Below are positions 42,992 through 51,915 of a DNA stretch of 64,000 nucleotides, piece after piece. The stretch lies in NCBI RefSeq assembly GCF_001555965.1, contig NZ_LSHX01000054.1, positions 96,548 through 160,547 on the forward strand, in the 5' to 3' direction. Positions within the stretch are counted from its first letter, which is position 1. Every line of letters starts with the position of its first letter. The translations under genes were made by a program, and so were the position numbers. The notes below the pieces were generated by a model. That model worked only from the letters and a program-made list of their open reading frames with translations. It was not told the origin of the DNA and did no database searches. This DNA is from Sphingomonas sp. CCH21-G11 (lineage in GTDB: Bacteria > Pseudomonadota > Alphaproteobacteria > Sphingomonadales > Sphingomonadaceae).

Positions 42992-44563
42992 CTAACGCTC
43001 GCGCGTCGCGGCGAACCTGACCTTGGGATAGCGATCCGCGATATAGCCCACTTCCCACGCGGACTTGGCCAGGAATACCGGATTGTCGTCGCGGTCCTTG
43101 GCCATCGCGCCGCGGTTGAGGTCGGTGAACGCCTGCAGCTCCGCCGGGTCTTCCGCCGAAATCCAGCGCGCGGTCTCGTAAGGTGCCATTTCAAGCCCCG
43201 CCGCCACCTTGTATTCGGCATCCAGCCGGCTCAGCAGCACTTCGAGCTGGAGCTGCCCGACCACGCCGATGATCCAGTTCGACCCGATTTCGGGATAGAA
43301 GACCTGCGTCACACCTTCTTCCGCCATGTCGTCCAGCGCCTTGCGCAGCTGCTTGGTCTTGGTCGGGTCCTTGAGCGCGACGCGGCGCAGGATTTCGGGC
43401 GCGAAATTGGGCAGGCCGGTGAAGCGCACATCCGCCCGCTCGCTCAGCGTATCGCCGACCCGCAGCGTGCCGTGATTGGGAATGCCGATGATGTCGCCGG
43501 GATAGGCTTCGTCGGCCAGTTCGCGTTCGCGCGCGAAGAACAGGATCGGCGAATGGATCGCGATCGGCTTGCCATGCCCGGTCGGCGTCAGCTTCATGCC
43601 GCGGCGGAAGGTGCCCGAGCACAGCCGCATGAAGGCGATGCGGTCGCGGTGATTGGGGTCCATGTTCGCCTGGACCTTGAAGACGAAGCCGGTCACGTCC
43701 TCGCGCGCGGGATCGACCGGCGCGGGTTCGGCCGGCTGCGGGCGCGGCGGCGGCGCGTGGCGGGCGATCGCGTCGATCAGCGAATCGACCCCGAACTCCT
43801 TGAGCGCCGATCCGAAATAAACGGGGGTCAGGTCGCCGTGGCGATAGGCCGCCGCATCAAAGCTCGCATAGCCGCCCATCGCCAGCTCGGCCTCCTCGCG
43901 CAGCCGCGCCACGCCCTCGGGCGACAGCGCGCCGTCGAGCCCGGGATCGTCCAGGCCGGTGAAGCGCGCGACCTTGCCCTGATATTCACGGCTGCCGCCC
44001 TCGGGCTGGAGCAGGCGATTGTCGACCAGGTCGTAAATCCCCTCGAACTGCCCGCCCATGCCGACGGGCCAGGTCATCGGGCACACGTCGAGCGCCAGCA
44101 TGTCGGCGACTTCGTCGAGCAGCTCGAACGGGTCGCGGCCCTCGCGGTCGACCTTGTTGACGAAGGTGATGATCGGGACGGAACGCAGCCGGCATACTTC
44201 GAACAGCTTGCGCGTCTGCGGCTCGATCCCCTTGGCGGCGTCGATCACCATGACGGCGGAATCGACCGCGGTCAGCGTGCGATAGGTGTCCTCGCTGAAA
44301 TCCTCGTGCCCCGGCGTGTCGAGCAGGTTGAAGGTGATGCCGTCCCGCTCGAACGTCATCACGCTGGAGGTGACGGAAATGCCGCGCTGCTGCTCGATCT
44401 TCATCCAGTCCGACCGCGCGCGCCGCGCCGCGCCGCGCGCCTTGACCTCGCCCGCCAGATGGATCGCGCCGCCGAACAGCAGCAGCTTTTCGGTCAGCGT
44501 GGTCTTGCCGGCGTCGGGGTGGGAAATGATCGCGAAGGTGCGGCGTTCAAACACTTGGGCCAT
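42992..44563 (-). CDS. prfC: Peptide chain release factor 3
   Basis: This 523-residue translational GTPase has G1 SHPDAGKTT near residues 14-22, G3 DTPGHEDF near 84, and G4 NKVDR near 138. It has the RF3-specific domain order, with FRRGMKLTPTGHGKP in domain II and QLQLEVLLSRLDAEYKV in the C-terminal domain. RF3 removes RF1 and RF2 from the ribosome after termination. The length agrees with the family. It is a single gene flanked by REPIN-like repeats on both sides. Confidence 0.97.
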   Translation of the reverse strand: MAQVFERRTFAIISHPDAGKTTLTEKLLLFGGAIHLAGEVKARGAARRARSDWMKIEQQRGISVTSSVMTFERDGITFNLLDTPGHEDFSEDTYRTLTAVDSAVMVIDAAKGIEPQTRKLFEVCRLRSVPIITFVNKVDREGRDPFELLDEVADMLALDVCPMTWPVGMGGQFEGIYDLVDNRLLQPEGGSREYQGKVARFTGLDDPGLDGALSPEGVARLREEAELAMGGYASFDAAAYRHGDLTPVYFGSALKEFGVDSLIDAIARHAPPPRPQPAEPAPVDPAREDVTGFVFKVQANMDPNHRDRIAFMRLCSGTFRRGMKLTPTGHGKPIAIHSPILFFARERELADEAYPGDIIGIPNHGTLRVGDTLSERADVRFTGLPNFAPEILRRVALKDPTKTKQLRKALDDMAEEGVTQVFYPEIGSNWIIGVVGQLQLEVLLSRLDAEYKVAAGLEMAPYETARWISAEDPAELQAFTDLNRGAMAKDRDDNPVFLAKSAWEVGYIADRYPKVRFAATRER

Positions 44564-44620
44564 CGCGCGCCCCTAGCCGGGCGGGTTGGTGGTGTCGAGC
44601 GGCCCATCGCTGAATTGCTC

Positions 44621-44703
44621 GGTCACCCCGGGCTTGACCCGGGGTCCCGCTTCTTCTCGCGCCGGATCAGGCAGCGGGACCCCGGCGCAAGGCCGGGGTG
44701 ACG
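44621..44703. repeat. REPIN-like inverted pair of palindromic repeats
   Basis: GGTCACCCCGGGC...CCCGGGGTCCCGCTT at 44621-44652 and its diverged inverted copy at 44672-44703 (GGGACCCCGGC ... GCCGGGGTGACGA) share the consensus of the pair at 42774. They lie in the 170-base gap upstream of prfC. Confidence 0.8.
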
Positions 44704-44733
44704 ATTACCCCGCAATTACCCGTGAGTTGAAGC

Positions 44734-45621
44734 TCACCCCTCCAGCGTCACCTGGATCGCAAATTCCCGCGTCTCCCCTGGCGCGAACCGCAAAATCCCC
44801 GGCTTGTCCCAGATATCGCCCGCAAACTCTTGCGGATCGGCGATGCCGTGCCAGGGTTCGATGCAGACGAAGCGCGCGCCCGGCTTGGTCCAGATGCCCA
44901 GCATCGGCAGGTCGGCGAAATCGACCCGCAACTGCGGTCCCCCGCTCGCCGCACCGTAGCGGACCGACCGGCTCGCAAGCGCGCGCCAGATCAGGGCGTC
45001 ATGCTCGAACAGTTCGTCGCGCAGCGTCAGCACGCGGTCCTCGACCGGCGTCGCGCGGACGACCGGGCCGATCACGCCGCTCTCGTCCAGGATTTGGGCG
45101 AGCGGCCCCGGCTCGTCCTGGTCGAACAGGATTCGATGCTCGGCCCGCGGCGCGCCATAGGGCAGCGGCCAGGCAAAGGCGGGGTGGAAGCCCAGGCTGG
45201 CCGGCATGTCGCGGTCGTCGCGGTTGGTGACGCGCACCGTCGTCGCCAACGTCGCGCCGTCGATCGCGTGCTCGACCTCAAGTCCGAACGCAAAGGGATA
45301 GCTCGCCCGCGTCTCGGCATCGTCGGTCAGGCGCAGGACGACGCGGGTCGCCGCCTGCTCGACCACCGAAAAGGTCCGCCGGCGCACAATGCCGTGCTTC
45401 GGCATCGACCAGCTTTGCCCGTCCATCCGCCACTGATCGCCGTTCAGCGCGCCGACGATCGGAAACAGGATCGGCGCTCGCCCGCGCCAGAACGCCGGAT
45501 CGGCGTCGGTCATCAGCTCGCGACCCTCGGCATCGCGCAGCGACCACAGCTCCGCGCCCACCGGGTTGATCGTCGCCGCCAGGGCGTCACTCGCAATCTC
45601 GATCATCACAGGCTCCGTCAT
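44734..45621 (-). CDS. Aldose 1-epimerase family protein
   Basis: This 295-residue protein has a galactose-mutarotase-like beta-sandwich: LMTDADPAFWRGRAPILFPIVGAL, MPKHGIVRRRTF, SLGFHPAFAWPLPYG with the conserved His, and FVCIEPWHGIADP. It is the hexose-6-phosphate/aldose 1-epimerase-related group often called LacX-like. It interconverts sugar anomers in the cytoplasm; the substrate is unknown. The ATG overlaps the pheT stop (ATGA), so it is translated with the synthetase operon, an arrangement without obvious metabolic logic. Confidence 0.88.
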   Translation of the reverse strand: MTEPVMIEIASDALAATINPVGAELWSLRDAEGRELMTDADPAFWRGRAPILFPIVGALNGDQWRMDGQSWSMPKHGIVRRRTFSVVEQAATRVVLRLTDDAETRASYPFAFGLEVEHAIDGATLATTVRVTNRDDRDMPASLGFHPAFAWPLPYGAPRAEHRILFDQDEPGPLAQILDESGVIGPVVRATPVEDRVLTLRDELFEHDALIWRALASRSVRYGAASGGPQLRVDFADLPMLGIWTKPGARFVCIEPWHGIADPQEFAGDIWDKPGILRFAPGETREFAIQVTLEG

Positions 45622-47996
45622 CCGCGCAGATGCGCATCGAGTTTGGCGGCGGCGGCGACCACCTTGTCGGCCACTGCCTTCAGCTCGGCATCGGTGAAGC
45701 TTTTGTCGCCGGGCTGCAGCGTGACTTCGACGGCCAGGCTCTTGCGCCCGTCCTCGACGCCCGCGCCAGTGAACAGGTCGAACACGCGTGCGTCGGTGAT
45801 CGCCGCCTTGTCCGCGCCGCGCACCGCGCGCACCAGTGCGTCGGCGACAAGGTCGGCGGGGGCCAGGAAGGCGAAGTCGCGCATCACCGCCTGCAGCGCG
45901 GGCGGGGCGTAGGGGGCGCGCATGAATCCACTGGCGCGCTTGGCCGGCAGCGCGTCGAGGAACAGCTCGACCACTGCAACGTCGCCCGACAAGTCGAACG
46001 CCTTGGCGATCGAGGGATGGACCATCCCGAAGCTGGCGAGCACCGTCTTCGGCCCCAGCCGCAGCGTCGCCGACTGGCCGGGATGATAGGCGGGGCCTGC
46101 CTCGCCCATGACCTGCAAATTGCCGACCGGCGCGCCGGCGGCTTCCAGCAGCGCCAGCGCCTCACCCTTGGCGTCGAACGCATCGAACGGCTGCGCCTTG
46201 CCGCGCTGCCAGTTGCGCGGCGTGCGCTCGCCCGCCAGCACGACGGTCAGCGTCGGCCGCTCGTCGGGCGCGCCGTCGGCGGTGGCCAGATAGCGGCGGC
46301 CCAGTTCGTACAATCGCACGCTGGCCGCGCCGCGCTTCAGGTTGCGTGCCGCCGCCGACAACAACCCGGGCAGCAGCGAGGGGCGCATGACCTTCATGTC
46401 CTCGCTGATCGGATTGGCGAGCGTCCACGCCCCGCCGCCGAACAGCTCGGCCTGCGCGGGCGGAATGAAGCTCCAGTTGATCGCTTCGTTGAGGCCCCTT
46501 GTAGCCGCGGTGCGGCGCAGGCGGCGCTCGAGTTTCTGTTCGGGCGTCGCCGTCGGCCGCGCCACGCCGGGCGTGCGTTCCAGCGGAGTCGAGGGCACAT
46601 GGTCGATACCCGCGATCCGCACCACTTCCTCGACCAGGTCGGCCACGCCGTCGATGTCGCGCCGCCAGGTCGGCGGCGTCACCCGCCAGTCGGGTCCGAC
46701 GTCAAAGCCAAGCCCGGTCAGGATCTCGCGCTGGCGATCGGGCGCGACGTCCAGCCCGCCCAGCGTCAGCACGCGCGCGGGATCATAGGCGATCACCGGC
46801 ATCGCGACCGGCGGCTGTCCGGCGCGGGTCACGCCGCTGGCGGTGCCGCCGCACAGGTCGAGCACCAGCCGCGTCGCGATCGCCAGGCCATCCTCCAGGA
46901 ACGCGGGGTCAACGCCACGCTCGAACCGGCTGCGCGCATCGCTGGTCAGCAACAATTTCTGCCCGGTTCGCGCGATATGTTCGGGGGTGAAATAGGCGCA
47001 TTCGATCAGCACGTCGGTCGTCGTCTCCGACACGCCCGAATGTTCGCCGCCCATGATGCCGCCAATGTCGTGCACGGCGCTGTCGTCGGCGATCACCGTC
47101 ATGCCCGCATCCAGCGTGTAGGTACGGCCATTGAGCGCCACCACCTGCTCGCCCGCTTGTGCAGCCCGCGCGACCAGCGCGCCGGTGAGCGTCGCGCGGT
47201 CATAGACGTGGAGCGGCCGGCCCAGGTCGAACATGACGTAATTGGTGATGTCGACCAGCGTGCTGATCGGCTTCTGCCCGATCGCTTTCAGGCGGCGCTG
47301 CATCCATTCGGGCGACGCGCCGTTGGTGACCCCGCTCACCGCCTGCGCGAAGAAGGCCGGGCAGCCTGTCGGATCGTCGGTGCGGACGTCTGGCCCGGGG
47401 CCGGTGCCCGCCACAGGATCTACCGCCAGCGGCTTCAGCGTGCCGAGGCCGGCGGCGGCGAGGTCACGGGCAATGCCGCGCACGCCCATGCAATCCTGGC
47501 GGTTGGGGGTGATGGACAGGTCGATGACGGGATCGTTCAGCCCGGCATAGTCTGGGAAAGCGGTGCCCACCGGCGCATCGGCGGGCAGCTCGATGATGCC
47601 GTCATGCTCCTCGCCCAGCTCCAGCTCGCGGGTCGAGCACATCATGCCGCTCGATTCGACCCCGCGGATCGCCGCGACCTTCAGCGTGATACCGCTGCCC
47701 GGCACATGGGCGCCCGGGGGACCGAACACGCCGACCAGCCCCGCACGCGCATTGGGGGCGCCGCATACGACCTGGACGGGACCGTCGCCGGCGTCCACCG
47801 TCAGCACCTGCAGCTTGTCGGCCTGGGGATGGCGATCGGCGGTCAGCACGCGCGCCACGCGGAACGCGGACAGCTTCTCGCCCGGATTGTCGACACCTTC
47901 GACCTCCAGCCCGATCCGGGTCAGCGCGACCAGGATCGTGTCGAGATCGGCATCGGTGTCGAGATGCGCGCACAGCCAGCTGAGCGTGAACTTCAT
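45618..47996 (-). CDS. pheT: Phenylalanine--tRNA ligase beta subunit
   Basis: This 792-residue protein has an N-terminal EMAP/OB-fold tRNA-binding domain (KLQVLTVDAGDGPVQVVCGAPNARAG) followed by the B3/B4 editing domain. B5 (GVADLVEEVVRIAGIDHVPSTPLER) and the catalytic-like core come next. A C-terminal ferredoxin-fold anticodon-binding domain ends it. The first 45 residues start MKFTLSWLCAHLDTD. It forms an alpha2-beta2 enzyme with PheS. It is separated from pheS by 124 bases that hold palindromic repeats, unlike the usual near-contiguous pair. Confidence 0.98.
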   Translation of the reverse strand: MKFTLSWLCAHLDTDADLDTILVALTRIGLEVEGVDNPGEKLSAFRVARVLTADRHPQADKLQVLTVDAGDGPVQVVCGAPNARAGLVGVFGPPGAHVPGSGITLKVAAIRGVESSGMMCSTRELELGEEHDGIIELPADAPVGTAFPDYAGLNDPVIDLSITPNRQDCMGVRGIARDLAAAGLGTLKPLAVDPVAGTGPGPDVRTDDPTGCPAFFAQAVSGVTNGASPEWMQRRLKAIGQKPISTLVDITNYVMFDLGRPLHVYDRATLTGALVARAAQAGEQVVALNGRTYTLDAGMTVIADDSAVHDIGGIMGGEHSGVSETTTDVLIECAYFTPEHIARTGQKLLLTSDARSRFERGVDPAFLEDGLAIATRLVLDLCGGTASGVTRAGQPPVAMPVIAYDPARVLTLGGLDVAPDRQREILTGLGFDVGPDWRVTPPTWRRDIDGVADLVEEVVRIAGIDHVPSTPLERTPGVARPTATPEQKLERRLRRTAATRGLNEAINWSFIPPAQAELFGGGAWTLANPISEDMKVMRPSLLPGLLSAAARNLKRGAASVRLYELGRRYLATADGAPDERPTLTVVLAGERTPRNWQRGKAQPFDAFDAKGEALALLEAAGAPVGNLQVMGEAGPAYHPGQSATLRLGPKTVLASFGMVHPSIAKAFDLSGDVAVVELFLDALPAKRASGFMRAPYAPPALQAVMRDFAFLAPADLVADALVRAVRGADKAAITDARVFDLFTGAGVEDGRKSLAVEVTLQPGDKSFTDAELKAVADKVVAAAAKLDAHLRG

Positions 47997-48004
47997 GCAA
48001 ACTT

Positions 48005-48100
48005 ACCTTCAAGAATCCCGTTCGTGTCGAGCGGAGTCGAGACACGTTGGCGCGGGGCAATACGGTTCTCGACTTCGCTCGAATCGAACGAGGGAAGAGA
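48005..48100. repeat. Short palindromic repeats between pheS and pheT
   Basis: GTGTCGAGCGGAGTCGAGACAC near 48024 (arms GTGTC and GACAC with an internal CGA pair) and CTCGACTTCGCTCGA near 48070 are related short inverted repeats containing TCGAG/CTCGA. They may act as mRNA-stabilising or attenuating hairpins within the pheST transcript. Confidence 0.6.
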
Positions 48101-48120
48101 TGATTGGGCGGCCATTCGCA

Positions 48121-49293
48121 TCACGCCCCCACGCCGCCGCTCAGCGTCGGCACGTCGAACGCCGAAAAGCCGTAATGCTTCAGCCAGCGCAGGTCGCCGT
48201 CGAAGAACGCGCGCAGATCGTCCATGCCGTATTTCAGCATCGCCAGCCGGTCGACACCGGTGCCGAAGGCAAAGCCCTGCCATTCGTCGGGGTCCAGCCC
48301 GCACGCGGCGATTACCTTGGGATGGACCATCCCGCTGCCCAGCACTTCCATCCAGCCGCCATCGGCCGCGTCGCCGCTGCCGCCGATCACCCGCTTGCCG
48401 TTGACAAGCGTGTAGCCGACATCGACTTCGGCCGAGGGTTCGGTGAACGGGAAATAGCTGGGGCGCAGGCGCAGCACGATGTCGTCGCGCTCGAAAAACG
48501 CCTTCAGGAACGTCTCAAGCGTCCATTTGAGGTGGCCGAGCGTGATGCCGCGATCGATCACCAGCCCCTCGATCTGGTGGAACATCGGCGTGTGCGTCGC
48601 GTCGCTGTCGCTGCGATAGACGCGGCCGGGCGCGATGATGCGGATCGGCGGGGTCTGCGACATCATGGTGCGGATCTGGACGGGCGACGTGTGCGTGCGA
48701 AGCAGGAAGCGGCGACGTCCGCTTCCCCCCTGCTTCGCACCGGCCGGCGACGCGCCACGCGTGTCGTCCGACGGCGGGCTTTGCCCGTCGTCGCTGCCCG
48801 GCTCCGGGAAATAGAACGTATCATGCATCGCCCGCGCCGGATGTGTCTCGGGAATGTTGAGCGCGGTGAAATTGTGCCAGTCGTCCTCGATCTCGGGCCC
48901 GGTCGCCACCGCGAAGCCCAGGTCGGCAAAGATTTCGGCAAGTTCGTCCATGACCTGGCTCACCGGATGCACCGATCCTGGGGCCAGGCGGTCGGCGGGC
49001 AACGTCATGTCGATCCGCTCGCTTGCCAGTCGGGCATCGAGCGCGGCCTGTTCGAGCGTCGCTTTGCGCGCGGCCAGTGCCTCGCTCACCGCCTCGCGCA
49101 GCGCATGGATGCGCGGCCCTTCGACCTGGCGCTGCTCGGGGCTCATCGCGCCCAGCGTCTTGAGCAGCCCGGTGACCGCCCCCGCCTTGCCCAGCGCGTG
49201 AACGCGGATCGCTTCAAGCGCATCCAGCCCCGCCGCCGCGTCGATCGATGCAAGCAGGTCGGTGCGAAGGTGGTCGAGATCGGTGGTCATCAT
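48121..49293 (-). CDS. pheS: Phenylalanine--tRNA ligase alpha subunit with an internal insertion
   Basis: This 390-residue class II synthetase has an N-terminal coiled coil, motif 1 near [19 protein letters not shown], motif 2 around [14 protein letters not shown] and [10 protein letters not shown], and motif 3 in [14 protein letters not shown]. Between MHDTFYF and LLRTHT, where PheS proteins normally have only a few residues, this protein has about 30 extra residues (about 162-191: [15 protein letters not shown] and following). They are coded by palindromic DNA. It is longer than the usual 340-360. The start overlaps the GIY-YIG stop. Confidence 0.97.
   Translation of the reverse strand: MMTTDLDHLRTDLLASIDAAAGLDALEAIRVHALGKAGAVTGLLKTLGAMSPEQRQVEGPRIHALREAVSEALAARKATLEQAALDARLASERIDMTLPADRLAPGSVHPVSQVMDELAEIFADLGFAVATGPEIEDDWHNFTALNIPETHPARAMHDTFYFPEPGSDDGQSPPSDDTRGASPAGAKQGGSGRRRFLLRTHTSPVQIRTMMSQTPPIRIIAPGRVYRSDSDATHTPMFHQIEGLVIDRGITLGHLKWTLETFLKAFFERDDIVLRLRPSYFPFTEPSAEVDVGYTLVNGKRVIGGSGDAADGGWMEVLGSGMVHPKVIAACGLDPDEWQGFAFGTGVDRLAMLKYGMDDLRAFFDGDLRWLKHYGFSAFDVPTLSGGVGA
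48695..48740. repeat. 46-base palindrome inside pheS
   Basis: GTGCGAAGCAGG-AAGCGG pairs with CCGCTT-(CCCC)-CCTGCTTCGCAC around a six-base loop; eighteen base pairs with one four-base bulge. One arm is the conserved codons for LLRT; the other is an inverted copy inside the extra segment. A second hairpin (CGACGGCGGGC...GCCCGTCGTCG, one mismatch) lies at about 48770-48794. Confidence 0.85.
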
Positions 49294-49625
49294 GATCCAG
49301 TCATCGGAAGTCGCGTTGCGACGGGTTCGAAGCCCAGGCCAAGCGCAAGGTCAACCCATTCCGGGTTCGAGCGCTCGACCAGATTGAGTTTCCAGTCACG
49401 ATTCCATCGCTTGAGCCGCTTCTCGCCCAGAATGGCCTGTTCCATAGTGGCGTGCAGTTCGTACCAGACGAGGTGGTGGACGCTGTATCGCGCCGTGAAG
49501 CCGGGTAGCGCGTTGGTCCGGTGCTGGTGCAGTCGTTTCACCAGATCAGACGTGACTCCAATATAAAGCGTGCCGCATTTGCCGCTGGCCAGCATGTACA
49601 CGCAAGACTGGAAGTTTTCGTGCAT
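49290..49625 (-). CDS. GIY-YIG nuclease family protein
   Basis: This 111-residue protein has the GIY-YIG core [27 protein letters not shown], with catalytic Arg, and a conserved Glu in [14 protein letters not shown]. It is the short UPF0213/YhbQ-like type with unknown function, possibly DNA end cleavage. An ATG five codons earlier (49640) is possible. It lies between rplT and pheS, normally adjacent, and is surrounded by REPIN-like repeats. Its stop overlaps the pheS start (ATGA). Confidence 0.85.
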   Translation of the reverse strand: MHENFQSCVYMLASGKCGTLYIGVTSDLVKRLHQHRTNALPGFTARYSVHHLVWYELHATMEQAILGEKRLKRWNRDWKLNLVERSNPEWVDLALGLGFEPVATRLPMTGS

Positions 49626-49656
49626 TGCGACCCGCCCCATGTCCTGAACTCCAGTA

Positions 49657-49753
49657 TCGTCACCCCCGCGGAGGCGGGGGTCTATAGCGGCACTCGACGG
49701 AAATCGAAGTCAAGCGTCTGGCCTATGGATCCCCGCTTTCGCGGGGATGACGA
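49657..49753. repeat. REPIN-like inverted pair
   Basis: TCGTCACCCCCGC...GCGGGGGTC at 49657-49682 and ATGGATCCCCGC...GCGGGGATGACGA at 49725-49752 are hairpins in inverted order with the same CGTCAYCCCCGC core. Confidence 0.8.
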
Positions 49754-49862
49754 AGCCGAACAAAGGGAGATGACGAGGCTGAACAACGCGTCCTCAGCAA
49801 GGCTTCGTCTGGCCAGGACGTAGGAGCAAGACTGGACGTTTTCGTGCTCCCGGACCTCCTAT

Positions 49863-49962
49863 CCCGTCACCCCCGCGAAGGCGGGGGTCCGTACGCGGCG
49901 CCCGATGACATTCGCCTCGGCACTTTCCTCATATGGATCCCCGCCTTCGCGGGGATGACGAG
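49863..49962. repeat. REPIN-like inverted pair, second copy
   Basis: CGTCACCCCCGCGAAGGCGGGGGTCC at 49865-49890 and ATGGATCCCCGCCTTCGCGG (start 49933) continuing GGATGACGAG form the same structure as the pair about 200 bases before. The whole 49641-50051 interval (about 410 bases) contains these two pairs and no supported gene. Confidence 0.8.
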
Positions 49963-50051
49963 ACTCTACAAGTGGGATGACAAAGCTGGCTTGGGGGGAC
50001 GTCCAAGCTGGCTTCGGGAATGACGACTCCGAAGAAGCAGGCGCGGAAACG

Positions 50052-50084
50052 AAAAAGAGGCGCGGGTGGCATCCCACCCGCGCC
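50052..50084 (-). terminator. Rho-independent terminator of rpmI-rplT
   Basis: GGCGCGGGTGG (50059-50069) and CCACCCGCGCC (50074-50084) pair perfectly around a four-base loop. On the minus strand TCTTTTTCG follows. It separates the ribosomal-protein genes from the GIY-YIG-pheS-pheT transcript. Confidence 0.92.
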
Positions 50085-50110
50085 CCGATTTCCGGTCGCA
50101 TCAGGCCGTG

Positions 50111-50476
50111 TCAGGCGGCCTGGGGCAGCGCCGCCTTCGCCTGCGCGACGATGGCGCTAAACGCTTCACCTTCGTGCATCGCGATGTCGGCCAGCACCTT
50201 GCGGTCAAGTTCGATGCCGGCGAGCTTCAGCCCGTGCATGAACTGCGAATAGGTCAGGCCCTCGGCGCGAACGCCGGCGTTGATGCGCTGGATCCACAGG
50301 CCGCGAAAGGCCCGCTTCTTAACCTTGCGGTCGCGATAGGCGTACTGGCCGGCCTTTTCGACGGCCTGGCGCGCGATGCGGATCGTGTTCTTGCGACGGC
50401 CATAATAGCCCTTCGCCTGATCCAGAATCCGCTTGTGCTTCGCCTTGGTGGTCGTGCCGCGCTTTACTCGTGCCAT
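50111..50476 (-). CDS. rplT: 50S ribosomal protein L20
   Basis: This 121-residue basic protein begins [29 protein letters not shown]. It shows the L20 pattern through [22 protein letters not shown] text ([20 protein letters not shown]). It binds 23S rRNA early in 50S assembly, and in E. coli it represses its own operon. It follows rpmI by 14 bases. infC is not upstream in this window, so the operon is the short two-gene form. Confidence 0.98.
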   Translation of the reverse strand: MARVKRGTTTKAKHKRILDQAKGYYGRRKNTIRIARQAVEKAGQYAYRDRKVKKRAFRGLWIQRINAGVRAEGLTYSQFMHGLKLAGIELDRKVLADIAMHEGEAFSAIVAQAKAALPQAA

Positions 50477-50490
50477 GTCTCAGCCCTCCC

Positions 50491-50694
50491 TCAACGCAAG
50501 CCGTACGGTGCCCACTGGCGCACATGCGCCGTGTCGGCATCGGCGAGCACGGAAGTGCCGCGGTTCTGGCGGATATATTTCGCATTGTGCGAGATGAGCC
50601 GGTGGCGCTTGCCGGCGACGCCGTGCTTCACCTTGCCGGTAGCGGTGAATTTGAAGCGCTTCTTCACACCGCTTTTGGTCTTCAGCTTGGGCAT
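50491..50694 (-). CDS. rpmI: 50S ribosomal protein L35
   Basis: This 67-residue protein starts [22 protein letters not shown] and has the L35 core [16 protein letters not shown]. The ATG at 50694 gives the exact family N-terminus and has a GGAG site before it. It is the first gene of the rpmI-rplT pair. Confidence 0.98.
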   Translation of the reverse strand: MPKLKTKSGVKKRFKFTATGKVKHGVAGKRHRLISHNAKYIRQNRGTSVLADADTAHVRQWAPYGLR

Positions 50695-50826
50695 TTTCGT
50701 CTCCTTGTTCGGACGATCTCGAACAGCCATGGCAGCCCACACTGGCCAGGCGGTTCCTTCAATTGATCGCGGAAGCGCACGCCGATAGCCAAGCGGCCCA
50801 GCAAATGCAACCGATTCCCCGCGGCG

Positions 50827-51819
50827 TCAGCGTTCGCTGTCCAGGAACGCCATCTGCTGTGCCGGGTATCGGTCGCCCGCCGCCGATCCGCGCGGGATCG
50901 CCGCCTCGATCCGCGCGAGCTGATCGGGGGTCAGCGCCAGTCGGTCGGCGTTCAGCGATTCGGCCAGCCGATCCGGCGTGCGCGCGCCGACCAGCGCCAC
51001 GATATCCTCGCCCTGCGCCAGCACCCAGGCGATCGCCGACTGCGCCGGCGTTGCGCCCAGTTCCGCCGCGACGGCCGCCAGCGCATCGGCCAGAGCCAGA
51101 TTGTGCGCCAGTTGCTCGCCCTGGAAACGCGGGCTGACGCCGCGGAAATCGCCGGCCAGGCTGCGGTCCGCCCGCCAGCCGCCGCTCAGCAGGCCGCGCG
51201 CCAGCACGCCATAAGCAGTGATGCCGATGCCCAGTTCGCGCGCCTTCGGCAGGATCGCGTCCTCGATCCCGCGCGACATCAGCGAATACTCGATCTGCAG
51301 GTCGCTGATCGGGCGTTCGGCGGCGGCGCGCGCCAGCGTCTCGGCACCCATTTCGCTCAGGCCGATATGGCGGACATAGCCCTTGTCGACCATCTCGCCG
51401 ATCGCACCCACCGTCTCGGCGATCGGCACGTCGGGGTCGAGCCGTGAGGGGCGATAAATGTCGATATAGTCGGTGCCGAGCCGCTGGAGCGAATAAGCGA
51501 GCATCGTCTTGGCCGCCCGCGGGCTGGCGTCATAGCCGAGCCAGTTGCCGTCGGGGCCGCGCAGCGCGCCGAACTTGACGCTCAATTGATAACGGTCGCG
51601 CGGCACGCCCCTCAGCGCCTCGGCAATCAACAGCTCGTTGTGCCCCATGCCGTAAAAGTCGCCGGTGTCGATCAGCGTCACGCCGCGTTCGATCGCGGCA
51701 TGGAGCGTCGCGATGCTCGCGGCGCGGTCCGCCTCGCCATACATGCCCGACATGCCCATCGCGCCCAGCGAAATGCGGGTTACGTCGGGGCCTTGCTTGC
51801 CAAGTTTGCGCAGTTCCAT
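50827..51819 (-). CDS. Aldo/keto reductase
   Basis: This 330-residue TIM-barrel enzyme has the Asp-Tyr-Lys-His tetrad positions: DTGDFYGMGHNE near residue 52-63, SVKFG near 84 and IDIYRPSRLD near 120, where the usual His is Arg in YIDIYRPS. It has the NADP-binding VALVGARTPDRLAESL near 286. The start MELRKLGKQG agrees with the family. The Arg in place of the catalytic His is also known in several AKR groups. It is divergent from the LysR gene, which probably regulates it. The substrate is unknown. Confidence 0.92.
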   Translation of the reverse strand: MELRKLGKQGPDVTRISLGAMGMSGMYGEADRAASIATLHAAIERGVTLIDTGDFYGMGHNELLIAEALRGVPRDRYQLSVKFGALRGPDGNWLGYDASPRAAKTMLAYSLQRLGTDYIDIYRPSRLDPDVPIAETVGAIGEMVDKGYVRHIGLSEMGAETLARAAAERPISDLQIEYSLMSRGIEDAILPKARELGIGITAYGVLARGLLSGGWRADRSLAGDFRGVSPRFQGEQLAHNLALADALAAVAAELGATPAQSAIAWVLAQGEDIVALVGARTPDRLAESLNADRLALTPDQLARIEAAIPRGSAAGDRYPAQQMAFLDSER

Positions 51820-51915
51820 CGTCAGTCTCCTTCGGGGCGATGCGCGCAAGATGGCGGCTGGCATGACCGTCGATAAGACGGCACAATCCGCACGAGCTGT
51901 ACGGCAGGATGCACA

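Noticed and set aside
45630..48404. Plus-strand open frame of 924 codons opposite pheT
   Set aside because: It is the antisense shadow of pheT in high-GC DNA; its translation is low-complexity (Arg/Gly/His-rich) and has no start signal or family features.
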